A stretch of DNA of 64,000 nucleotides from Termitomyces sp. T153 (taxonomy: Eukaryota; Basidiomycota; Agaricomycetes; Agaricales; Lyophyllaceae): contig JACKQL020000104.1 of NCBI GenBank assembly GCA_018296165.2, positions 101,420 to 165,419 on the forward strand. Direction: 5' to 3'. The translations under genes were made by a program, and so were the position numbers. Numbering within the stretch: position 1 is the first letter of the stretch; each line of letters begins with the position of its first letter. Positions 11,661 to 22,742 of this stretch are shown here, in pieces. The notes below the pieces were generated by a model. That model made no database searches. It was given only the letters and a program-made list of their open reading frames with translations, and was not told where the DNA came from.

Positions 11661-12593
11661 TTAAATGGGCACTTCCCCTCCCTTTATAGCCATCAGCCTT
11701 GAAATTTTTGAGTCAATTTTTGTTTCTTTTTTTGATCCATCAAGGGAAATTTGAGGGTCATGTGGAGGTGGCTGACCAACCCTGATTGGCAACTCCACCA
11801 CAGTGCTTACACCATGAGCCTCCAAGTACAGCTTAAGCAAGTCTAAGTCTTTGACTTGGCCTTTCATCAATCATGTCTTGTCTCCTGATTTCTAGAGGAC
11901 TTCAAATCGTACATTATTGAGGGAGCCAGCATGGTTGTAAATTTTATCCACTGCCCACTCCACTGGATATTGATTGGGCTCCACAACCTGCTCATCTAGC
12001 CACCTCAGAAATAGTCTGTCATCATTAGAGTGATGAATATGGAGGAGTGATGTGTGGAACACATTATGGATTCCTCTACTATGCAAAGAAGCAGGTAAGT
12101 TCACATGGAAGGAGTGGTTCCTATAGTCATGTGAGATTACATAGGGACCCACAAATTTGGAAATGAGTTTGCATGCTAGACCTTTAGGGTAAGTGAGGTT
12201 TTTTGTGGACATGTAGACCAAATCCCCTTTGCTGAATGGTACTGCCTTTTGTTTCTGGTTGGCTAGCCTAGTTTGTTTGACTCACATGGCCAGAATGCTG
12301 TCATGGGCTGCTACTATAGCAGTCCTGAGTCATTGGGCATAGACATGGACACCTGCATACTCATCCAGTGCAGCATAGTTCCAAACCATCAATTGTGGCA
12401 TCCTCCCATGGTTTAGGAAGAAAGGGGAGTACCCCATACTCTCAGATCTGGCCAGATTTATGGCAAATTCAACAGTGGGGAGTTTTGCCACCCAATCAGT
12501 CTGTGCTGGGCTGATGCCTTGTTGTATCATTTGTGTTACAGTGTGATTGGCACATTCAGTGGCTCCATCCATCTGGGGGTGGTATGCACTCAC
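11661..12593 (-). pseudogene. Integrase C-terminal half with chromo-like tail, broken
   Basis: Three frames on the minus strand carry recognisable pieces in order. First comes the end of the integrase core (SAYHPQMDGATECANHTVTQ and FAINLARSE). Then the GPY/F-type C-terminal domain follows (KGDLVYMSTKNLTYPKG, KFVGPYVISHDYRNHSF, HNVFHTSLLH). Last is a chromo-like tail (VEWAVDKIYNH, FEVLWKSGDKTWL). Stops and frameshifts separate them. Only the part from the last catalytic residue onward is present; the zinc-binding head and the first two acidic residues are missing. Confidence 0.85.
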
Positions 12594-13283
12594 ATCTCAG
12601 GCAGGTTGAGGGTGCCCCAGGTTGTCCCCTTTCCTTTGTTGGGTATGTTGATCCCCAAGTCCAATCCTTCGGATGCACTGAAATTTTCCTTGGCCCAGGA
12701 AATTTTGTCTTCTTTCTGTGCTTGGCAAATCTGATCCACCCTTTGGGCTATCAGTTCCCATTCTTCAACAGTCATTGATTGATGTGTGAGGTTCACCACC
12801 CTGCCCTGCTCCAGGGTGAGCCCCAGGAGGTGTGGTGGTGGATCTTTTCCTTGTATATCCTTGACATGAGGGTGACTTTTCTTACTAGTCTGTATGTGAG
12901 TAGACTCCACTGATACAGTAGCATTACTACCAAAGACAGGACTGCTGGTATATACTGTCAAGTGGGAATAAGTGTTGCAGTACTCATCAGTACTGGACTT
13001 TTCATCACAAGAACTTGAGTTTTCTCCAGCAATAGTACCTTCACCTGCCAAGAGGTGAGCATCCCAGTTAGTCTGCAACTCAGGGGCATCCACCTTCATT
13101 GTGGGGGTGGTGCTGGCCCTTCAGGAGCTTGCAGCATGGGGGTCATTGATCCCATCTAGCCATCCAGCTCAGTCAGCTCCAATGGTGCTTCCTGAGGTGT
13201 ATGGTTTTCTGGGGTGTCTTCAGGAGCTGCCATAGCTGCAGACTTGGCCAGCATTGCCAAGTGAAGATGGGTCCTATATGCCA
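12594..13283 (-). pseudogene. Gag-like N-terminal frame of the short element
   Basis: A frame starting MAYRTHLHLAMLAKSAAM at 13283 is interrupted by a stop after about 42 codons, then resumes as a 170-codon frame (13099-12590; VDAPELQTNWDAHLLAGEG ... THQSMTVEEWELIAQRVDQ). Its position next to the 5' LTR suggests Gag, but no zinc knuckle is present. The frame runs directly into integrase sequence, so the join is probably a deletion that removed the rest of Gag and most of Pol. Confidence 0.5.
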
Positions 13284-13405
13284 TAGGTTAGTAACAGAAA
13301 TTTTAGTTAGTTACTAGGGCTGGTTGATCAGACCAGTGAGGTCCAGGAACAGGAGTAGGAATACGAGGTTAGAAGATAAGCTAGGAGCTTGTGCTGTTCA
13401 AAATA

Positions 13406-13589
13406 TGTGATGGGTAGCATGTGAGACACAATAACATCGCACGAGATTGAACGGAGAGTCTTTCGTAGGAACAGTTGTAAGTCCTAGAATTGAAAGAACT
13501 AACTAATACAATACATTATGAACATATACATATCGTAGAACTGTAATAGGTAAAATAACGTGATGTGCCCTTGGCATCACACCACTACA
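13406..13589 (-). repeat. LTR of the short element (5' LTR by coding direction), 184 bp
   Basis: Second copy of the LTR, ending CACTACA on the plus strand and followed at once by the GAAAC duplication. Several differences from the other LTR are CG to TG/CA changes. Confidence 0.9.
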
Positions 13590-13594
13590 GAAAC
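13590..13594. repeat. Target-site duplication GAAAC, right copy
   Basis: Exact match to 10140-10144, on the other side of the element. Confidence 0.85.
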
Positions 13595-14830
13595 TCCGCA
13601 TATGGGGCAGAGCACCAGATTCTACAACTGTTTCAACACTTCTTGAGTAAATGGTTTGTACAGCTGTTCACCGCGATTCTGTCAGCCTGGCAACCAAGGA
13701 CCTCATGCAGAAGGCTTGTACGGACTTGAAAAAATGGGGTTTTCACCTCGGTCAAAAATGCAGCTCGAGATTACAAGATCCTATATGTAACTCTCCCTAA
13801 TACCAGTATTCTGATCCATGTCACAGTAATCTTCCTCAGGGATACGAAATCATACATACCTGAAAGGATCAGCAAAGAGAATCAGGGACAGTCTGTCAGC
13901 GAGTGACCCTTCCCCGAGGGTCTAAGTACGTAATCGATGGAAGTTGAAGTCTACGCTGTCGATCCTCAGGTCAGGCTAATAAGACACGGAGGATCCTGTG
14001 AACTGAGGTTTAAACCAAAAGAGCAGTCTGGCAAATCGGTGATAAATATGTACGAAAGTCGCAAGATAAGTACTCGATAAGTACTCGATCATCGAACGTA
14101 AACAGTATCCACATCTTCTTCACACTGGCAACTTGCACGAGACCCCATGGGCCCATGTGACAAAGTAAATAAGTCCTAATCTCTGTCCGACGTATGGCTT
14201 GCCACGTATGTCGAATGCACCATCATCATGTCAGTACTCGTACTTGCCCGCGGTACGCGTACGTGTCAAATCTCACACCACTGTGCGCATGCCATATATA
14301 ATCAAGCTCTAAAAATGATTGATGTTGCAAGCAGTCTCAACTTTTTGAGATTATGATTTTCAATTTTTGAGTGTTCACACTCGTAACCAGCATCTGACAG
14401 GTGCGGGCGAGGGAGAGGGATGGCCACGCACGGGGTGGTAGAGGTCGATCCGCTGTAGCTGCTACGAAGCGCAGTGGCATGTCCAGCCGAGCCAGCTCCG
14501 CTCCTAGAGCCTTGACGTCGACCACATACCGAGTGATAGTATAATTATGGTTGCAAACAAATAGGTAGCACACATGGTCTGCTGTATAACGTCTGCTCGA
14601 TGTCATGGGGTTCACAAATAGTTTTACCCATACTCGCCACATACGCACACTGGCGAAGCAGATCATAGAGCAGTGTATTGATGACAAGTCGTCCGCATAT
14701 ACGTACACCACACCCATTTCAAACACACTAGCAATATATACAACATACAACTCAACACCCGCCACACACATCACATCAAATCCAACACATCAACCCAACC
14801 GCCCCACATCCCCAACCCCAACCCCAACCC
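13595..14830. other. Intergenic, possible gene remnant
   Basis: About 1.2 kb. A minus-strand frame at 14774-14337 contains a CG-rich, protein-like stretch (DVKALGAELARLDMPLRF) but has no recognisable domain, start context or splice partners, so it may be a remnant or chance. Nothing else was recognised. Confidence 0.35.
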
Positions 14831-15946
14831 CTAAAGATACTCAATAAACCACTCAACCGTCGCCCTAAACGCGCCCTCCTTCCCCTTCCTAACCAACACA
14901 TCACCCATATCCCCCCTAACCGCAAACCCATGCATGCACCCCTCAAAATACTCGCGTCTGTACCCCGGCGCGAACTTCCCGTGCGCGAAGATGTCGTCGG
15001 CCGTCGTTTGGGCTTCGGGCGGGAACTGTTGGTCGGTAGGGCAGGTGTTGAGGAGGAGAGGGGCGCGCGAGAGGGCGTGGTATTTCTGGGGTGGGGGGGG
15101 GGGTTAGTTGGGAGGGAGGGGGAGGGGGGGGCATTATGCTGTACCTCGAGGTCTTCGGGGATTTTGAGGAGGGAGGGGTGGGACGTTGCTGCGACTTGGA
15201 TGAGACCGTCGATTGCGAGATCGAATACGTAGCGGCCTACGAGTACGAGTGAGTAAGTGTTGAGTTTGCTGAGACACGCGGACGTACCTCCGAAGCAGTA
15301 CCCCGTCGCTGCGAAACGGACGATTCCGCGTTGTTTCAGGGCGGCTATGACTTTGTTTAGGGCGGGACGGGTGACTTCTGCGGGGTGCTTTTGGAGCCAG
15401 GTTCCCAGGTCGAATGTGGACTGGGGAGAGGAGTTGATGAGGTGATGGATGGATGGATGGATGGGATACTCACGCCGGGGTTGAGCGCGTCGGGGGGGAT
15501 TGGGTCGTTGATCAGATAGTCCGGGACGATGGTCTAGCCATGGAGATGAGACGGGGGGCTAGGTGAAGGATGTAATGTGGATATCGAACCATGAAGCCAT
15601 TTTTAGCGAAAGAGTCGGCCAGGAGCTGGTGTGATGAGTGCGATGCAGAGCAAAGATGGTAGTGGTACGTACTTGGGAGTTGATAAGCTGAGGCCCGAAT
15701 ACGTCGGTTAGGAGGAGCACGACTTTGTCTTTGGGATACTCGATGGTGGGAGTGGCGATGTAGGAATTGACACCGCCGATTTGCTCCCATTTGCCTGGGT
15801 TGCGAGTATTAATATTAATCGGATCAGCTGATTGAATAAGTACCTTCAGGGGTACCCTCGTGGACGACACCTAGTGCGTATGATCAGCTTGGAGTGGTGT
15901 TTTTGTGAAAGGGCGAACCAGAAACGCAGTGCTTGCACAAGCTCAT
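14831..15946 (-). CDS. Dienelactone hydrolase family protein
   Basis: About eight short exons join in frame to roughly 250 aa. The start at 15946 gives MSLCKHCVSG|VVHEGTPEG|KWEQIGGVNSYIATP, the usual N-terminus of the fungal cytosolic dienelactone hydrolase-like group. The alpha/beta-hydrolase catalytic set is complete: nucleophile Cys in GYCFGG, Asp in CPTDQQF and His in GCMHGFAVRG. Dienelactone hydrolases open lactone rings in chlorocatechol breakdown, but most fungal members have unknown natural substrates, so the reaction here is inferred only as ester or lactone hydrolysis. One intron contains a long C tract on the coding strand (complement of 15088-15131). Ends with EWFIEYL and a TAG at 14831-14833. 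Confidence 0.9.
15088..15131 (+). other. G-rich tract in an intron (quadruplex-prone)
   Basis: The plus strand carries at least four G runs of three or more, including an 11-base run, within 44 bases. It lies inside an intron of the minus-strand hydrolase gene, where it reads as a C-rich tract just before the acceptor. Confidence 0.55.
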
Positions 15947-16518
15947 GATAGACGATTGGAATGTTTATCAATCGATAAAGGCTGTTTTTATAGATCTTGT
16001 GTCAGCTGTGGGATAGTGATTATCTAAGATACTGACATGGTCTCCACGGTCAGTCCAGCGTGAGACTGGGGACGGAACTTGGTCGAATTTTTTGATGATG
16101 TGATACTGTTGAACGAGATAATGACTGCAAGGGATGATGCCTTGAAGATTTCAAAAGAGTCAAGCGTCTTTGGGAAGCATGTGACTACTAGAAATTGCTG
16201 GGTATTGTCCACTACAAAAACAATGCAAACACTGAGATTGTCCTTCTGCCCATGTATATCCACGTATTTTATCTCTCAGCAGGGACAATTCAGTATCAGA
16301 AATTTGCCGTGAGATGCTAGCTGGGTTGAAGTGATTAATGTCAGATGCAATTGCCAATGTTGAGAGGTAACTACTATTTAACCACCAAGATGGGTAAATG
16401 CAAGTGACCCTGTTGACGTGGAGCGATGCATGGAAAATAAGGATGAATGATGGCGGAGATTGAAGTTGTTTATCAGGTAATGTGGGGGCGGTGATTGGGC
16501 CATTTGTTATCTGCCAGC
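15947..16518. other. Divergent upstream region of hydrolase and GATA regulator
   Basis: About 570 bases between two divergent starts, presumably holding both promoters. No definite TATA box or repeat was recognised. Confidence 0.45.
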
Positions 16519-18347
16519 ATGTCGCCTGCGGTGGTCGTGGACGCAGCGCCGTCGAGTGAATTCACGTTTGCGGCGGGGACGGGGCCAGTGCGGACGCCGT
16601 GTGTGAACTGCGGGACGGTGGAGACGCCGCTGTGGCGCCGGGATGCGGAGGGAAACTCGATCTGCAACGCCTGCGGTGAGTGTGCGTGCCGTCTGGCCTG
16701 CGCGTGCTCATTTCCCTCAGGCCTCTACCAAAAGTCGCGCTCCAAGCCCCGCCCGTCGTCGATGCCCAGCACAAAGCCCCGTTCTGCAAAACAGACCTGC
16801 CCCGGCGACGGCCGCTGCGACGGCACTGGCGGCTCCGATGCCTGCGCAGGCTGCCCCACCTACAACAACGTCCTCGCCACCGAGCCAGCCGTCGACCTCA
16901 ACGACCAGGAGTCTGCCGCTGCTGCTGCCCTCGTCGCGGCCGGCGTCGTCCCCGGCCATCCGCCAGAGGACCCAGAGCCCGCGGCACTCCCCATGCCAGC
17001 CAGCGCCAGGAAGGCCCGTGCGTCCGTCGGTGCCCTCTGCTGTGCCAACTGCGGCACCAGCACCACCCCTCTCTGGCGCCGCGACGACGTGGGCAACAAC
17101 ATCTGCAACGCATGCGGTCCGTGCCCTCTTCTGCGTGCTGCCTGCCTTCTGACGTCCGTCTAGGTCTCTACTTTAAGCTTCACGGCACACACAGGCCGAA
17201 CAGCATGAAAAAGACCGTCATCAAGCGCCGCAAACGCGTTCCAGCCGCGTCCAACACGTCCCCCTCCCATGTGCGCATGTCCGACCAGGCTGCCGCCGAG
17301 GCCCTCGTGGCCGTCGGCCGCCTCGCCACCGACCGCCGCGACCCAGACGAGAGCGACGATGTCGACATGGACGACGCCGAAGACGACGCCGACCCAGACC
17401 CAGACGACGACACCGAAGGCCCCAGAAAAAAGAAAGCCCGCAAATCTGCACCCAATCCTGGCCCCAGAAAAACACGAAGCAAGAGCAGCATGGAGCACGA
17501 ACCCGCCGCCGTGCGTCCCGGCCTGCGCAAACGCGGCTCCTCCAACAACACCAACGGGTGGGCCCCCGAAGGCCGCTCCGTCTCACCGCATCTCAACATG
17601 GGAATGGGGCTCCGCGGACCGAGACAGACGCTCCCGCCGCCCGCGCACAACCCGCACATCCACCCCGCACTCCAAGGCGACTACCGCGGTCCCCCATTCC
17701 CGACCCCGTTCGAGCTGCCCCCGCTCAACATGCTCCCTGGCGCCTCGTACCCGCGCTCCAGCGGCCCCAGCCGCACGCACTCGCCCCTCCCCCCCGCCGC
17801 TGCGCTCCCCCCGCACGCCCACCCATACTACGCCGACTTTCTCGGGTTCCCGGGTCTCGCCCCGCCCGTCCCCGCGCCGGCGTACGCAGGCGGCGTACCG
17901 ACGCTCGCTGAGCTCGAGCGGCACTATCTAGAGCTTGGGGAGCAGAAGAGGCGGATGGAGGAGATGGTGGAGAGGACCGAGAGGCTGATGGGGGGTGTGA
18001 GGAAGGGGATTGAGGAGATGCAGGTGACGATGGGGATGAGGGCTGGGAGTAGGAGGGGGAGTCCGAGTGGGGTTGGGGCGCCGGGGAGTAGGCCGGGGAC
18101 GGCGGGGGGGAGTGGGAGTCGAGTTCCGAGTCCGTTGGGGAGTCCGAGGTATGGGGAGAAGGAGAAGGCGCAGGGTGAGAAGGAGAAGGAGAAGGAGGTG
18201 CAGGTGCAAGCGCAAGCGCCGGAACAGCCTCAGACACAGCAGGAAGCGACACCCGCGTCTGTACCGCTCGACCGTGCTTCAGGCGAAACGGAAAAGGAGA
18301 AGCGGGCGAGTGTGTGGCCCGTTAGTGCCGCGCCTGCGACGGCTTGA
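16519..18347 (+). CDS. SRE1: GATA-type iron/siderophore repressor (Urbs1/SreA-like)
   Basis: Exons 16519-16675, 16721-17116 and 17164-18347 join in frame to 578 aa. There are two GATA fingers: [15 protein letters not shown]...CNACGLYQK (about residues 30-57) and [16 protein letters not shown]...CNACGLYFK. The linker between them holds the Cys cluster [19 protein letters not shown], spaced CX5CX8CX2C exactly as in Urbs1, SRE and SreA. In those proteins the cluster is needed for iron sensing, and they repress siderophore and iron-uptake genes when iron is plentiful. A basic segment ([10 protein letters not shown]) follows finger 2, then acidic and proline-rich stretches, and a short coiled coil near the C-terminus ([20 protein letters not shown]). 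Both introns fall at the same place, just after the last Cys of each finger; the first is 45 nt, in frame and stop-free. The ATG at 16519 (MSPAVVV) is the first in frame. Confidence 0.92.
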
Positions 18348-20675
18348 ATGGACGTGGTTGCCGTGTCTTACTGTCTTGCTTTGTCCCCCTCCTGGACATT
18401 TTTTTTTCTTCAGTTTACATAGCTCTAATCTAATCACCTTCAGCTCGGGTTGGGGTTGATTATGTATCCCTCCCTCCCCTGCCGAGTCTTTATCTATGCA
18501 TTCCTCCCTCCTCTGTCTTTGTCTTTGTTCTTATTACTACGTCTCGGTTTTTTTTTCCAAAAGTGTACGATTTTTTTTTGTTACGTCTTCTTTTTTATGA
18601 TATGTGTTTTTGGTTTGGGTCTTGTTTTAATGAATACGTGATTGTACGGACGGACTGGTTTGTTGGTTGGACTCCCCTCCTCATGCCTCGTCCGAGACGT
18701 TTTTTTCGGCTCTTCCGTCTTTTTTTGGTTCCTTTTCTTTCTTTCTTTCTTTCTTACATTTTGTTTGGTTTTGGTCTCGTTTGGTATGGGCTGTCGTTTC
18801 ATTAACCGTGTGTGTGTGCCGGGAAATATACACTGGTATATGTACGTACGTACGTACGTATAATAAAAATGCCCCGAACACACCCAACCTAACCAAACTC
18901 GGACACTTCAGCATCACACATCTCGTTATACGATGTATTGCATTGCATTGTATTATATTATATTATACGATACATCATGATGATGATGATGATGATGATG
19001 ATGCGGCGAGAGTTGGTGGGTGGGGGGTGGGGTCCGGTCGTTAGGTGCCATTTTCTTTTTTTCGTTTTACTTTGTGTTTGAGTTGTTGTTGTTGGTTTGG
19101 TTCGTATCATATCTCTTTCTTTGAATCCTGTTTCGATTAGTATACGTGTAGTGTTTTTTTTGTGGTATTGTATTCTTTTTATTGGTTGTGACGTGTGTAG
19201 GAAGGACAGGGTGCGTGCGCTTGCGCACTGGGAGTTAGACCTTGTTTGATTCGATTTGGTTTGGTGTGAGTGATCAAGTCATCATCTACTCAGGCTGTAA
19301 TGCGAGGAGGGAGTCAGAAGACCCCACACGTCGTCGTCTCCGTCCGCTTAGGCTTCTTGCCCACTGGACATGCACTTCTAAGCTTTCAAGGGGCTGTTGG
19401 GGTGTACCTATTATGTGAGTGTACATAATCTCAATCTCCGAGTTTGTGTGTATGTACCAGCCCCTAGGTCTTAAGCCTTAGACTCGATATCCGATCGGCT
19501 CTCCGAGGGCGTGCTCGCGAGACTGATTAATGTTGATTGGAAGTGGAGTAGGTTTGACGGGTGGTACTGTGGATTATGTACTTGGATAGATAGATAGAGG
19601 TACGGCAGGGTACACCCTACTATGTAAGTATGTAAGTAGCAAAGTAGCACTGGAGGATCCTCTCGAGTCTCGACGGTCGTTTCTTGATCCTGGCTTGGCA
19701 TCCCCATCGGACGTTCAGGCACGCACGCCGGTTTGCGTCCCCGAGCTTTGGGGATGGATCTCGATTTGGTGTATAGTTCGCCGCGCGATGGGTGGGCTGG
19801 TGGTTGTTGTTGATTACGTTTTAGTATATATGGTGCAAGGACACTCACAAACTATCCGATTTTATGTTTTTTTTATTTCTAAGTATGGAGAAATGGGGCA
19901 ACGTGTGTGTATGTATGTGTAGTTTCAATATCGATCGTCGAGAGTGGTTTTCATAAATTCTCGTAAGTCACAATTCCGCTGCTCCTTCTATATATAGCGA
20001 TACTAGCAACGTCCCTTCGATGCAAATGAGAGCCGGTAACGTGTTGAAATAGTCTTTCTGGCTTCAATTTGAGCTTCCTTTGTTCCAAGGGCTTTGCCTA
20101 TGTGCAATCCATCCATCATTGCGAATTGTTGGAATAGGCACCGGTGCCAGTGCTTTCGGCAAGTTTTTCCTTGTAAAGAGGTGAAGATGGGCACAAAGAT
20201 ATTTCTTGACTGCTCCCCCGTTCACAGTGACCATCATTAGTCTCCCCAATCTGACTGCAACCATCCAATGAGTACATTCGATATCCTCTTCCAGGCACTC
20301 AATTTCCTGATCACTTGTCGTGTCCATCGATTTCGGTTGCATGCGTAGCATGCATGTATGTATGTGCAGCTGCAGCTTTCAGCCTTGGGTAAATGAATGT
20401 ATCGAGATTACTATGTACATACAATAAATCTTGTGTTGCTATGGCCTGCCGAGCCCCGCCCCTGCTTTGTATCAAGAAACCGGGTTTTGGCCCGCCGTTG
20501 TCCGTCCCGCACTATAGGCTATAGCGCTTTTGTGTGGTTTTAAGATTGTATGTATGAGTTTCCGATTAATATACTAGTACTTGAATTATAACATTTTTGG
20601 TGCCTCTGCCGGAGTCTGACTCATGTGTGTGTGCAATTAAATTACAATGCGGTACTTTTGCGTAGATCTTGAACT
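18348..20675. other. 3' flank and intergenic region with simple repeats
   Basis: About 2.3 kb. The first 700 bases are T-rich and probably include the 3' UTR of the GATA gene. Simple repeats are (TTTC)n near 18734-18755, (GTAC)n near 18842-18860 and (ATG)9 at 18977-19003. Open frames around 19471-19848 and 20003-20351 (minus) show no domain and are probably chance. Confidence 0.5.
18977..19003. repeat. Trinucleotide microsatellite (ATG)9
   Basis: Nine perfect ATG units in non-coding sequence downstream of the GATA gene. Confidence 0.9.
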
Positions 20676-22175
20676 TCAGTGCCAAAGACCCATCTCTCTC
20701 TTCCACCTCACCCATGTATTCTCACCACTAATCAAAGGATTCTTCCAATTTCGTGCACTATGTACTTCGGCTCGGAAGCTGAGGCCGCGTTTCACGACAT
20801 TTGACAGTAGGTGCTTGACCTTCCAAAGGTCCATCTCGTGATCTTCATCCACTAACAATGTAGCCCTTGTCATCCTCTCCACCACCCTCGTAGACGCAGA
20901 CTGCTTCAAGCATTTTCTCTGCCGCTTCCAACACCATCTCGACTTGATGGCATCGGCATATATCGCAGCCGAGAACGTAGGAACGTCCCTTTGCAGGCGG
21001 TCATATCGTATAACACCCAGATTAAACTTCTTCAGTTTCGGAACGAAATCGTCTCGGACAGCTAATGCACGCAGGAGTTTGTCGTGGTTCCCTTCACAGT
21101 CCAGCGAGAGGTCCTCGAGTGCAGGAAGAATGAGTAATACGACCAGTACGCTTGATGCATGGATGTCTTGTCGCAGGAGCTGCAGCTGCTTCAGACCTTG
21201 TGCGTTGGTCGAACAGAGTGTCAGCTGCTTCTCGATCCCGGAGAGTGCGTTCTGCACACTGGAGCTCTTGACAACGAATCTTGTGAGATTCGGGCAGACG
21301 ACACCCGTGAACACCATGCCTAGGCATGGTGTGAGAATAGAGACTTCTAACTCTTGCAAGTGCTCCATATGTACGTGAGGAAGCTTCGCGATATCATGCT
21401 CCTCGGACTCTTCGTGGTCCGCATAGAACAGGCACAACCCAACATAACATTTCTGGAGGTGCGGCGTCATACGTAAAATCTCGTGCCACGCTAAAAGTGA
21501 GATTTCTTCATGCAAACATAGGTGTGTCATCTGCCGCCAGGGTACATTCAACAACCTTATCTTTCCACAATGGAAATCGGGGTACGAGAGGCTCAGCATG
21601 CTCAGGCTTGGAACTTTATCAGGCAGGATAGGGTACATATCCATGATATAACCCCTATCCGAATCGTTGTCCTCGTGTTCATTCGAGGCAATTCGTAAAT
21701 CCACGGCCTCCAGGCATTTTAGGGGTTCAATCCCATCAAAAGAGACCCCGCGTAGCTGGTCCTTGAAGGCCACATCGATCTCAAGCTCCCGTAGGTTCGA
21801 ACGGAACGGGAAGGTTAAGGCCCATCGCTGATCCGGGACTCGATCAAGCGAAAAGCGGAAGCACAGCGGGTGGTGCTTGGAACGGGAAAGCCAGAATTCT
21901 AGAATTTCTTTGAACTTGCGTACGCCGCGACGCGGTGCCTTGAAGCTCTCAGGGGTTGCTTCGAGATTGAGATGGCACCAGAGCTCAGGCGTCGCAAGCG
22001 CCAGTTGGCGCCAAGGGCGGCAGACGTGGCAAAATAAGAGAGGTGGACTGTTTTTATATGGTATTCTGGAGTTGTCAGAGGTATGATATGTATGAATGAA
22101 GATTTCTTGGAGTTGTTCGAGGGATAACCTGCAGATTGAAGAAAGGAGCATAGGCGTCAAGCGGTTGTTCAGCAT
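20676..22175 (-). CDS. F-box protein, single exon
   Basis: An uninterrupted 499-codon frame starts at ATG 22175. The F-box-like region lies near residues 10-65 (LSSICRLSLEQLQEIFIHTY ... FCHVCRPWRQLALATPELW), with the typical VCRxWRxLA...PxLW end seen in Agaricomycete F-box proteins. The rest is leucine-rich with repeated LxxLxL patterns (LRELEIDVAF, SLSMLSLSYPDF, ALEDLSLDCEG). It probably serves as a substrate receptor of an SCF ubiquitin ligase; the target is unknown. It is unlike the F-box-like protein at 918-2323 in exon structure and sequence, so the two are not a recent duplication. A TATA box lies about 30 bases upstream of the ATG. Confidence 0.8.
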   Translation of the reverse strand: MLNNRLTPMLLSSICRLSLEQLQEIFIHTYHTSDNSRIPYKNSPPLLFCHVCRPWRQLALATPELWCHLNLEATPESFKAPRRGVRKFKEILEFWLSRSKHHPLCFRFSLDRVPDQRWALTFPFRSNLRELEIDVAFKDQLRGVSFDGIEPLKCLEAVDLRIASNEHEDNDSDRGYIMDMYPILPDKVPSLSMLSLSYPDFHCGKIRLLNVPWRQMTHLCLHEEISLLAWHEILRMTPHLQKCYVGLCLFYADHEESEEHDIAKLPHVHMEHLQELEVSILTPCLGMVFTGVVCPNLTRFVVKSSSVQNALSGIEKQLTLCSTNAQGLKQLQLLRQDIHASSVLVVLLILPALEDLSLDCEGNHDKLLRALAVRDDFVPKLKKFNLGVIRYDRLQRDVPTFSAAIYADAIKSRWCWKRQRKCLKQSASTRVVERMTRATLLVDEDHEMDLWKVKHLLSNVVKRGLSFRAEVHSARNWKNPLISGENTWVRWKREMGLWH

Positions 22176-22204
22176 GTGGAACGGAAGGGAATGGAAAGAA
22201 TTGG

Positions 22205-22216
22205 CTTTTATATATA
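22205..22216 (-). promoter_or_regulatory. TATA box of the F-box gene
   Basis: The minus strand reads TATATATAAAAG about 30-40 bases before the ATG at 22175. Confidence 0.55.
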
Positions 22217-22742
22217 CTTTTCACCAGATGGGCGCTTGTTGAGACTCAAACTCCTTTTATTCTGCGTTTTTGTTGTATTAATAAATCGGGCGGTAACCAG
22301 AGAATATTTATGAAGGTGCTCATGTACAACAAGTACTCACAGGCAAGTTCGGCCGTATATATGTGAATGAAAAGTATACATGCAAGAAAGTAAGAGCTGA
22401 GCTGTCAGCCGAGCGATCGCTGAGGTCGGATTTCAAACCATGAGCGGCCGGTCATTGAACAAAAGCCCTTGAAATCGTGGAAGTTCTGTGGAAACGAAAC
22501 AAATGTCAGTAAAGTGGGTTTCTGTCATCAAAGGTGTGGTAAATAGGATGAGAAACAGTGTTTTCTTGTAAGAAATCAATGTGTTCTGAGTCGACCATGT
22601 CCAACCATCAGTCCGCCGGACGATTCCGATCACTCCACAACCTGCATGGGTCTTGTGAAACCAGACAACCCGCGCTCCCATTACTAAGTACAAGAAAAAT
22701 ATTTACAATGGAGAGCCGAGCTTCGGAACACCTGTTTAAAGT
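22217..22742. other. Intergenic, nothing recognised
   Basis: About 530 bases between the F-box promoter and the 3' end of the aldo-keto reductase gene. No feature recognised. Confidence 0.5.

Larger units (their letters stand above)
10145..13589 (-). mobile_element. Short Ty3/gypsy-type LTR retrotransposon, minus strand, decayed
   Basis: Two direct LTRs (10145-10364 and 13406-13589) have TG...CA ends and are flanked by the exact 5-bp duplication GAAAC, so this is one complete insertion. Coding runs on the minus strand: a short gag-like frame, integrase C-terminal half with a chromo-like tail, then a further frame. No protease, reverse transcriptase or RNase H is visible, so the 3.4-kb element cannot move on its own. 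A purine run GGAGGG (complement of 10369-10374) abuts the 3' LTR as a polypurine tract should. CG dinucleotides are rare, and many expected Arg positions read Cys, His or Gln, the result of CG to TG/CA change. Confidence 0.9.

Noticed and set aside
14810..14835. Telomere-like repeat (CCCCAA units)
   Set aside because: Only three imperfect units with a single CCCTAA, located at the 3' end of a gene and not continued.
17221..18252. Long open frames on the minus strand across the last exon of the GATA gene
   Set aside because: They arise from GC-rich codon bias opposite a well-supported coding strand and have low-complexity Ser/Pro or Arg content without domains.
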